Origin: a virus
IMG/VR virus record: IMGVR_UViG_3300023116_004668
Span: 1 to 21,387 of that record
Length of the DNA stretch: 21,387 bases
Strand: one strand, 5' to 3'
Part shown: piece after piece, positions 16,625 to 21,387 of the stretch
How positions within the stretch are numbered: position 1 is the first letter of the stretch
How the letters are laid out: the number at the start of each line of letters is the position of its first letter
Position numbers and translations under genes: made by a program
Notes under the pieces: model-generated
What the model was told of the DNA's origin: nothing
The model's database searches: none
Seen by the model: the letters and a program-made list of their open reading frames with translations, nothing else

Positions 16625-17200
16625 TCAGGCATCATCAATGATCTTGCCGTACTCATAACCAGCATCTTCCGTCTTCGGAAGAATACGGAACTCAACAGCG
16701 AAAGTTGAAGCTTCATCACGCTTCATGTTGAGCTGAGTAGCAGCCATTGAGATGGCACGCTTGGTGTAGAACTTACGCTCCTTCGTAACCGAAGCAGTCG
16801 TACCCGGAGCCTTGCCGGTAATAACAAGAGCCTTCTCATACGGAGAAACGCTCTGCACACCGAAAAGGAAAGTGCTCGTATTTGCACCGTCGTTGTTAGC
16901 AACAACATCATCGCTACCAACCGAGTCATAGTTCCAAGCAAGAGCAAGGTTGCTCAAAGTAGCCTCAGCAAGAGTGGTCTTAACCATGACCTTCACTCTC
17001 GTCTGAATCAACTTAGCTGCGTCACCGTACTGGTCGATCTCAATGTCCACCATGTCCGGCTCCCAAGAAATTTCAACACCGTTCTGGGTAGCTCCGATAT
17101 CATCGAAAGCATCCATAGCGGAGATGTCGGTGGCTGAACTGCTGTTACCCACCTGAATAGTGGCCTCACCGACCACAATGTTTGACACGTTAACTGCCAT
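16625..17200 (-). CDS. Major tail (tube) protein
   Basis: The 191-residue, beta-rich, hydrophilic protein has the size and place (just before the chaperone pair and tape measure) of a siphophage major tail protein, which polymerises into the tail tube. Supporting stretches are GVEISWEPDMVDIEIDQYGD and an RVKVMVKTTLAEATLSNLAL segment, with a C-terminal FAVEFRILPKTEDAGYEYGK strand, as in many tube proteins with an N-terminal beta sandwich and a charged closing strand. Start is clear: ATG at 17200 with perfect AGGAGG seven bases upstream. Codon use differs from the neighbours: 11 of 11 Lys are AAG, 9 of 10 Asn AAC and 6 of 6 Phe TTC, consistent with very high expression. Confidence 0.87.
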   Translation of the reverse strand: MAVNVSNIVVGEATIQVGNSSSATDISAMDAFDDIGATQNGVEISWEPDMVDIEIDQYGDAAKLIQTRVKVMVKTTLAEATLSNLALAWNYDSVGSDDVVANNDGANTSTFLFGVQSVSPYEKALVITGKAPGTTASVTKERKFYTKRAISMAATQLNMKRDEASTFAVEFRILPKTEDAGYEYGKIIDDA

Positions 17201-17207
17201 TTTTAAT

Positions 17208-17213
17208 CCTCCT
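17208..17213 (-). promoter_or_regulatory. Consensus ribosome-binding site of the major tail gene
   Basis: AGGAGG lies seven bases before the ATG at 17200 and overlaps the TAG stop of the 65-aa gene (TAGGAGG). It is the best-spaced full consensus site in the window and fixes the major tail start. Confidence 0.8.
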
Positions 17214-17409
17214 ATTCAAGTACAAAAATCTTTTTGCCTTTTTTATCACGCCATTTAGCGATTCTCATAGCCGCATCTAACGGAATTTCGTCTTCTCTCT
17301 TACCGATTCCAACACCATTCTGCCATTCAAATTCATAAACGGTTTTACCCACTCTAGCAAAATAGCCACCGCCAGACTTGCCTATGTATGTAATAGTAGT
17401 ATACTTCAT
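17212..17409 (-). CDS. Small basic protein of unknown function (65 aa)
   Basis: Residues 1-30 look like a small beta domain (KYTTITYIGKSGGGYFARVG, then VYEFEW), followed by IPLDAAMRIAKWRD and a basic KKGKK before a short final strand. Small proteins of this style (FxW-like strand, then a PxxxAxxI helix) are frequent in siphophage neck and tail regions, but I cannot name the family. It lies between the tail terminator (20-nt gap) and the major tail gene (11-nt gap). There is no ribosome-binding site before its ATG; instead TGGTATTAT lies just upstream, so the message may start nearly at the ATG. The in-frame coding character and tight fit make it likely real. Confidence 0.62.
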   Translation of the reverse strand: MKYTTITYIGKSGGGYFARVGKTVYEFEWQNGVGIGKREDEIPLDAAMRIAKWRDKKGKKIFVLE

Positions 17410-17417
17410 ATGCTTTT

Positions 17418-17426
17418 ATAATACCA
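17418..17426 (-). promoter_or_regulatory. Possible extended -10 promoter, near-leaderless start
   Basis: TGGTATTAT (17426-17418) lies eight bases before the ATG at 17409, and no Shine-Dalgarno sequence is present. Transcription would start one or two bases before the ATG. No convincing -35 is seen. AT-rich DNA makes chance matches common, so this is tentative. If real it would give a separate promoter reading into the 65-aa and major tail genes. Confidence 0.3.
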
Positions 17427-17429
17427 CAA

Positions 17430-17849
17430 TTACACAGAACAAACTCTAAAATCAAGATTCATTCTGTACCAGCCGACCTTTTCTAAAGGTGCGACCAGAT
17501 TTGAAGATATCAGGTATGAATACAAAAACCTAACATCAGTTCCATCAATACCGCCAGAATCAGAGATTTCGTCAGCTCTGCCTAGTATCTCAATAATTCT
17601 TTCAGATATTTTAAATAGCCGATCAACATCTGTATCAAAAATAGAATACCTAATATAATCATTCCTCTTCCACCAAGTATCAGGAGCGGCTAGCGAGGGG
17701 TTATAATAGTATACAACAAAAGGCGCAGCTTCATTGTCAGTAGCTGTAACCGGAAAGTAATTCATAACTTTTCCAGCTATGGTTTCCAAAGATGAATCGT
17801 CTTTCAAATAAGTGTTTATGTCGTAAACAGGCATATGGCTAATAGACAT
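17430..17849 (-). CDS. Tail terminator / tail completion protein
   Basis: The protein (139 aa from this start) resembles gpU / DUF3168-type tail terminators: an N-terminal helix, then APFVVYYYNPSLAAPDTWWK, then a DYIRYSIFDTDVDRLFKISE strand-helix unit, and a final strand pair (GWYRMNLDFRV). These proteins cap the tail tube at its head-proximal end and form the joint with the head neck. It lies upstream of the major tail gene, as expected. The longest frame begins at a GTG (17858), but the ATG at 17849 has GAGG eight bases upstream, so I prefer it; a third ATG at 17834 is possible. The start overlaps the upstream gene by 11 bases. Confidence 0.72.
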   Translation of the reverse strand: MSISHMPVYDINTYLKDDSSLETIAGKVMNYFPVTATDNEAAPFVVYYYNPSLAAPDTWWKRNDYIRYSIFDTDVDRLFKISERIIEILGRADEISDSGGIDGTDVRFLYSYLISSNLVAPLEKVGWYRMNLDFRVCSV

Positions 17850-18198
17850 ATCCGACACCTCTTGCTTCAGCCCTAAATGCTATTCTAGTATTTATATGTA
17901 TTCTGTTTCTAACATACTGACCAATCTCTTGACCGTGGTGATCTATAAAATATTTATACAATCTCATTTTATCGTCATCAGCTCTGGTCTCTGAAGTTGG
18001 AGATATGCGAATATTAAAAATAGATTGATCAATAATCACATCAAACCAAGAAGATTTTTCTCCGAACAATTCAAGTAATTTTTCTTCAGCGTCTTGCTTA
18101 GATAATCTCAAACCTTCCTGTAGCGCTATAAAAGTAGTCAAAGACAGACCATCAACCTCGTCGCCCTTTGATTTTAATTTATGGTCAATTCTAATCAC
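17839..18198 (-). CDS. Neck / head-tail connection protein (HK97 gp10-like position)
   Basis: The 119-residue protein lies between the head-closure candidate and the tail terminator, the usual position of the HK97 gp10-type neck protein. It has an N-terminal helical half (LSLTTFIALQEGLRLSKQDA) and a strand segment (SWFDVIIDQSIFNIRIS), ending in a basic IGQYVRNRIHINTRIAFRAE region. The only available start is GTG at 18198, overlapping the upstream TGA as GTGA. No clear ribosome-binding site is seen, so translation is probably coupled to the gene before. The assignment is from position and shape; no specific motif is recognised. Confidence 0.55.
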   Translation of the reverse strand: MIRIDHKLKSKGDEVDGLSLTTFIALQEGLRLSKQDAEEKLLELFGEKSSWFDVIIDQSIFNIRISPTSETRADDDKMRLYKYFIDHHGQEIGQYVRNRIHINTRIAFRAEARGVGYVY

Positions 18199-18584
18199 AG
18201 CTGCTCAACCACCCTTCTCAAAATTGCACAAATATGATGCTTCTTCCCACCCCACCCGAACTTGGGCTGGATTGCAACAATTTCAAATGGCCCTTCTTCA
18301 ACTACATTTCCAAATCGATCTTTAATGTTTTGAACTCTATTCTCGTAGTTGATTATAGAATCATACTCTCCAGCAACAATAGCTTCATACACCGCAATGT
18401 TTTCAACATACGGGGCCAGTCTTCTATCTCCACCAGTTGTCTGAGTACTAGGTGACTGGAAATGCATAGGGATAGTTTGACTTAATGTAAAAGAAGCGAC
18501 CTTCTGTCCAGCTGCGTTAGTAGTCACAGTCTTGGCGTAAACCTCACCAGTCTGCACATATCGCAAATACCCCTTAACTGCCAT
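18195..18584 (-). CDS. Head closure / head-tail joining protein
   Basis: The 129-residue, mostly beta protein follows the adaptor, where SPP1 gp16 / HK97 gp7-type head closure (stopper) proteins are encoded. These form the ring that seals the portal channel after packaging. Visible features are the segment around YVENIAVYEAIVAGEYDSII, then RVQNIKDRFGNVVEEGPFEI and a final HHICAILRRVVEQL strand, which together suggest a small beta barrel with a loop. The ATG at 18584 overlaps the adaptor TGA by one base (TGATG) without a strong ribosome-binding site. The family call is moderate and rests mainly on order and beta-rich composition. Confidence 0.62.
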   Translation of the reverse strand: MAVKGYLRYVQTGEVYAKTVTTNAAGQKVASFTLSQTIPMHFQSPSTQTTGGDRRLAPYVENIAVYEAIVAGEYDSIINYENRVQNIKDRFGNVVEEGPFEIVAIQPKFGWGGKKHHICAILRRVVEQL

Positions 18585-19507
18585 CAGACAACGTAGTCCA
18601 TAATAAACATGGTGTAATCCATTAGAAGTATATCTGCTTCAATGTTACCAGTTGATTCATAAAAGTTATCCTTCATCCTAAACTTAAGAATATCCATATC
18701 AACCTCGTACACACCATGACGACGATACTCTGAATCGTCATTCATCAAATCTTCAATCAATAAATCAGCAGCCTGCTTAATGTTCAAAGGAACTTCAGGC
18801 CAGCCAAAATCCCCTTCAATCTTATAGTCAGAATGCTCTTTGAATGTCTTACCCATAATTCTTGAACTGTTTGTTTGAACAACATTAGATTTAAATCTTA
18901 GAAAGTATGCAGCCTCAAAGTTAAAAGGCTTTCTAACCTTTTCAATATTAGACAAGCTGCTATCAGCGTAATCATGAATAATTTCAGAATCAGAATCACC
19001 AGAATTAATTGTCACTTTTCTTAAAGTGTTAATAGCAACAGGCAAATGCAAAGCTGTATGATTTGACCCATCAATTGTTAAACTCTTATTTGGATAGTAT
19101 TCAAAAGATTGACCACAAAAAGTATCAATCACACTTCTGGCTCTTTTCTCATAATAATCAAACCTTGAAGCAAAGCTTGAAAGCTCGGAGTGATTTGCAG
19201 AGAACTCAGCCCAATTTATATAAGGAGTGTAAACATTAATGTACTGAGACTGAGAATACTGAGTTCCTGATATCTCATAAGTAAAATCAGCTCTATGCTT
19301 ACCAGCAGAATTCAAAACATATATACCCGAATCCTGCTGACCGTATGTTATCGTATACACCCCCTCAGAAGACCTTGTTGCAGCAGTAGCAGCTTGAACA
19401 ACGTCACCAAACTCATGCGTCAAAACAACACTCACAGCATTAGAGTCTGCGTCCGAAGGAAGAGTCAACGTCAGCGTTTTAGCTGTATTAATCTTGACAT
19501 CATCCAT
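18584..19507 (-). CDS. Head-tail adaptor (gp6/gp15-like) with extra N-terminal Ig-like domain
   Basis: Residues about 95-307 fit the portal-binding adaptor family: helix FASRFDYYEKRARSVIDTFC, then GQSFEYYP, a beta segment (LTIDGSNHTALHLPVAINTL followed by RKVTI), and a C-terminal GDFGWPEVPLNIKQAADLLI helix leading to the YRRHGVYEVDM region. These residues are typical of adaptors (CGRSF-like and GWxxVPxxIxxA motifs). Residues 1-93 are an additional beta-rich, Ig-like or BppU-N-like domain (LTLTLPSDADSNAVSVVLTH through a YTITYG strand) that ordinary 100-200-aa adaptors lack. The ATG at 19507 has GGAG (19517-19514) six bases upstream. It is the first clear neck gene, so portal and capsid genes are expected to the right. 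Confidence 0.82.
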   Translation of the reverse strand: MDDVKINTAKTLTLTLPSDADSNAVSVVLTHEFGDVVQAATAATRSSEGVYTITYGQQDSGIYVLNSAGKHRADFTYEISGTQYSQSQYINVYTPYINWAEFSANHSELSSFASRFDYYEKRARSVIDTFCGQSFEYYPNKSLTIDGSNHTALHLPVAINTLRKVTINSGDSDSEIIHDYADSSLSNIEKVRKPFNFEAAYFLRFKSNVVQTNSSRIMGKTFKEHSDYKIEGDFGWPEVPLNIKQAADLLIEDLMNDDSEYRRHGVYEVDMDILKFRMKDNFYESTGNIEADILLMDYTMFIMDYVV

Positions 19508-19519
19508 TTAAATCTCCAT

Positions 19520-19597
19520 TCAGCAATCGCAAAGATCGCAACCGCACTCGCAACGCTCTTCGCATCTGCAATTGCATCCGCAATACTTATTTCTCAT
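19520..19597 (-). CDS. Cys-rich microprotein (25 aa, nine cysteines)
   Basis: ATG at 19597 to TGA at 19522-19520 encodes 25 residues. Cysteines are at positions 6, 8, 10, 12, 16, 18, 20, 23 and 25, giving mostly Cys-x-Cys spacing with Gly, Asn, Arg, Glu and Asp between. This is like metallothionein or another metal-thiolate peptide, but no family is recognised. All nine are TGC, unlike the T-ended codons typical of the neighbouring genes. The stop lies 12 bases before the adaptor start. No Shine-Dalgarno sequence is present, but TATAAT lies exactly six bases before the ATG, the arrangement of a leaderless transcript. It could also be a non-coding hexamer repeat that happens to be open. Expression is unproven. 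Confidence 0.45.
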   Translation of the reverse strand: MRNKYCGCNCRCEERCECGCDLCDC

Positions 19598-19603
19598 AAG
19601 ACT

Positions 19604-19609
19604 ATTATA
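19604..19609 (-). promoter_or_regulatory. Candidate -10 box for a leaderless transcript
   Basis: A perfect TATAAT is followed by six bases and then ATG (19597), so the expected transcription start is the A of the ATG. There is no good -35 at 16-18 bases. An inverted repeat, TACCTA and TAGGTA (outer edges 19630 and 19608, 11-base spacer), overlaps its upstream edge and could be an operator. Leaderless starts of this form are common in Actinobacteria. Tentative. Confidence 0.35.
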
Positions 19610-19635
19610 CCTAAAAAACAACTATAGGTACATGG

Positions 19636-19821
19636 TTACAATTCGTCTTCTGATATAAAGATAACAGCAAGCAAATGCACAGCAAGAGCAGAAAGGCTTA
19701 TCCAAATACCCCAATTTCTAGTCTGACCAGACAGGGTGATCAAAACCAACCCTGTGCCAGCAAGAGTCCAAGCCAGAGAATAACTTTCTTTTAATACTCT
19801 TTTTAAAATCTTTTTAATCAT
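19636..19821 (-). CDS. Small membrane protein, two predicted helices (61 aa)
   Basis: A basic amphipathic start (MIKKILKRVLKES) is followed by two hydrophobic segments, about residues 14-32 (LAWTLAGTGLVLITL) and 37-56 (GIWISLSALAVHLLAVIFI), and an acidic end (SEDEL). Both termini would probably be inside the cell by the positive-inside rule, as a hairpin. Size and topology fit a small holin or other phage inner-membrane protein, but it lies in the structural region without an endolysin nearby, so I leave the function open. The start is firm: AGGAGG (19832-19827) five bases upstream and an ATGA overlap with the previous stop. Confidence 0.7.
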   Translation of the reverse strand: MIKKILKRVLKESYSLAWTLAGTGLVLITLSGQTRNWGIWISLSALAVHLLAVIFISEDEL

Positions 19822-21387
19822 TTAGACCTCCTTGATGAGCTTCCACGCTTACGTGGGCCATCAGAGCCTCCTCCGCCACCTCCCCCTGAGCCTCCAGATG
19901 TCTTAGGGCCAGAAGGACCGGCAGCAGCGCCAGCAGTTGCCGCAACAGCAGCCGTGGCTGCTACAACAGTGCGTCGCTCTTCAGTCGTAATATTCGAATC
20001 TTTAGCGACATAATCATTAAAACTCTCATCCTCAAAGATGTTTACAGACTCCTCAAACTCATCTTTAACTTCATCATCAGCCTCAGTCAAAGCAGCCGCA
20101 AGAATAACCTTTGCATCATCAGAAATCTCATCAAAATTATCGTCTTCAATCAAAACTGAGACTTCTTCAACTGTCACATCACCGTCAATAACACTTAAAA
20201 ATTCTTCCGCTAATTCTTCATCTAGTTCATCTATTTCCTGAACAATTTTAATCTCAGCATCATCAACTTCTAATAAATCAACACCTTCGGTATCAATACC
20301 CAACTCTTCAAATTCAACTTTAGCTATTTCAGCTTTTTCCTCTGCAAGCGTCAAGGGGACGGTGGTTGTTGTAGTTGTGGCTCTAGGGGCTGTTGTCGTT
20401 GTTGCAGGCAGGACAGTCGTTGTGGTTGTAGACGATGACGTTGTTGTCGGTGGCAACGATGTAGTGGTGGTTGTAGTTGGAGAGGTAGTGGTAGGTGCGG
20501 GTGGCGGGAGCGTAGTGCTCGTTGTTGTCGTCGTAGAGGACGACGTTGTTGTTACTGGCGCTGTTGATGTTGTCGTTACAGGCACCGTCGTGGAAGTGGT
20601 TGAAGTAGAAGTCGTCGTAGAAGTCGTCGTAGGAGCCACTGTGGTTGTTGGTGGCACTGTTGATGTGGTGGTTGTCGTGGTAGTGCTTGTACTTGGGGGA
20701 ACCGTAGTCGTGGTCGTGGAGGTTGTTGTCGTTGTAGATGTCGTTGATGTAGTCGTTGTGCTTGTTGATGGTGTTACCTCTTCTACTAAAAGGGTGACCT
20801 GCGTAGACCACCCAGAATATATACCCATTGTATCATTATCCGCACGAATATCAAAAACATAAGACTCACCTAAACCGCCTGTGTTTTCAAACAAACTAAA
20901 CGGCAAAGTGTAGTAAGTATTTAAAGCATTATCATCCCCAACATTGCCAGTAGCAACACCCCAACCGGCCTCTGGTGGAATCCTAAACGAAATCGCATAT
21001 CGCTCCGGCTGCACATTGCCGGTGTTAGGAGCATCCCAATCAAGATAGACACCATCAGAAGTCACTTCTCCAGTCAAATTCATAGGTGGACCGATTGTTT
21101 GAGGAACCGTAGTAGTTGTGCTAGTAGTTGTTGTAGTGGTAGCAGGGGTCGCCCAAGCCCAAGTGTTTTGACTGAACCCACATAAGGTTGAAGAAGATAA
21201 TCCTTGACAGATATCCCAAGAAGCGTTAGAAAACCAGCCATCAGGCGGGGAGTTGCTATTGATCGAATTGAAATACGGGTTGGTCAGCAGATTGGTGAGA
21301 TCACTCCACTCGGTGCTTCCGTCTAGTTTTGCTTTGAAAGCGACTTCTTTGATTTCCGTTCCGTAGTTTCCTCCCCAACCTTCGCCA
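19818..21387 (-). CDS. Thr-rich FN3-containing surface/virion protein (5' end outside window)
   Basis: The frame stays open upstream of the first in-window Met (21083) to the edge, so at least 522 residues are encoded and the start is missing. From the edge: a Trp/Asn/Ser-rich segment (about 21386-21151, ending in WAWATPA), a short Thr run (21140-21108), a fibronectin type III-like domain (about 21083-20780; DGVYLDWDAP, ERYAISFRIP and SYVFDIRADN strands), a long Thr/Ser/Pro linker (20774-20349), a very acidic helical segment (about 20348-20000), an alanine-rich hydrophobic stretch (RRTVVAATAAVAATAG), and a poly-Gly, Lys/Arg/Ser tail. Thr linkers plus the (D/E)FEESxNIF...DYV...S-N-I...RR module resemble surface proteins of marine Actinobacteria. 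It may be a head fibre, decoration or adhesin protein; its place just before the neck genes suits a head-associated role. Function unproven. Confidence 0.72.
   Translation of the reverse strand, partial: GEGWGGNYGTEIKEVAFKAKLDGSTEWSDLTNLLTNPYFNSINSNSPPDGWFSNASWDICQGLSSSTLCGFSQNTWAWATPATTTTTTSTTTTVPQTIGPPMNLTGEVTSDGVYLDWDAPNTGNVQPERYAISFRIPPEAGWGVATGNVGDDNALNTYYTLPFSLFENTGGLGESYVFDIRADNDTMGIYSGWSTQVTLLVEEVTPSTSTTTTSTTSTTTTTSTTTTTVPPSTSTTTTTTTSTVPPTTTVAPTTTSTTTSTSTTSTTVPVTTTSTAPVTTTSSSTTTTTSTTLPPPAPTTTSPTTTTTTSLPPTTTSSSTTTTTVLPATTTTAPRATTTTTTVPLTLAEEKAEIAKVEFEELGIDTEGVDLLEVDDAEIKIVQEIDELDEELAEEFLSVIDGDVTVEEVSVLIEDDNFDEISDDAKVILAAALTEADDEVKDEFEESVNIFEDESFNDYVAKDSNITTEERRTVVAATAAVAATAGAAAGPSGPKTSGGSGGGGGGGSDGPRKRGSSSRRSK
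19827..19832 (-). promoter_or_regulatory. Ribosome-binding site of the 61-aa membrane protein
   Basis: AGGAGG, also the two Arg codons near the end of the upstream protein, lies five bases before the ATG at 19821. It supports translational coupling through the ATGA stop-start overlap. Confidence 0.7.
20349..20774 (-). repeat. Low-complexity Thr/Ser/Pro linker
   Basis: About 142 residues are almost only Thr, Ser, Pro and Val (TTTTSTT, VPP, SSSTTTT blocks). On the plus strand this is a GT-rich tract, opposite to the A/C-rich plus strand elsewhere. Such linkers are extended, often glycosylated in secreted proteins, and here separate the FN3 domain from the acidic C-terminal part. Confidence 0.9.

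Noticed and set aside
17850-17858. GTG at 17858 as start of the tail terminator
   Set aside because: It overlaps the upstream gene by 20 bases and lacks a ribosome-binding site, whereas the ATG at 17849 has GAGG at eight bases.
20484-20508. G-rich plus-strand tract resembling a two-layer G-quadruplex
   Set aside because: It follows from Pro/Thr codons of the linker on the other strand; runs are short and irregular.
20383-20811. Minus-strand frame rich in His, Asn, Tyr and Asp overlapping the Thr-rich linker
   Set aside because: It is a shifted reading of the same ACN-rich tract inside an open, well-supported gene frame.
20362-20862. Plus-strand frame of 166 codons, almost all Val
   Set aside because: It is the antisense reading of the Thr-rich linker (ACN read backwards gives GTN and similar). 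No ribosome-binding site or sensible fold.

Overview
The window is one block of virion structural genes from a tailed phage with a long non-contractile tail (siphovirus type). Every supported gene is on the minus strand, so transcription runs from high to low coordinates. Genes are packed with 1-4 nt overlaps or short gaps, and I see no rRNA, tRNA, CRISPR, transposon, integrase or metabolic gene. The DNA is moderately AT-rich by eye. The host is probably a marine-type actinobacterium (Acidimicrobiia or Ca. Actinomarina-like). This is an inference from the first protein (Thr-rich linkers, FN3 domain, acidic segment ending in a conserved-looking surface-protein tail) and from two possible leaderless genes. 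No host gene is present to confirm it.

Layout in transcription order. (1) 21387-19818: 3' part of a large Thr-rich, FN3-containing protein, truncated by the window edge. (2) 19821-19636: 61-aa protein with two membrane helices. (3) 19597-19520: 25-aa peptide with nine cysteines. (4) 19507-17430: neck module, comprising a head-tail adaptor with an added N-terminal beta domain, a head-closure-like protein, a second neck protein and a tail terminator. (5) 17409-17212: 65-aa unknown protein. (6) 17200-16625: major tail tube protein. (7) 16529-15901: two tail-assembly chaperone frames (lambda G/T type) with a hairpin at their junction. (8) 15869-3210: a 4219-aa tape measure protein. (9) 3210-1508: two distal-tail-like proteins that look like tandem duplicates, the second carrying twelve 20-residue repeats. 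(10) 1508-1: the start of a tail-tip or adhesin-type protein that leaves the window on the left.

Together these genes join the filled head to the tail, set tail length and begin the tail tip. Capsid, portal, terminase and lysis genes are not in the window; the first four should lie to the right, and the rest of the tail tip to the left.

Most worth a second look: the Cys-rich microprotein, the 20-residue repeat domain, the duplicated distal tail genes whose C-terminal Glu-Glu codons double as the next ribosome-binding site, the layered internal repeats of the tape measure, and the hairpin around the chaperone stop codon. There is no gene-free stretch above 300 bases; the largest gap is 16530-16624.
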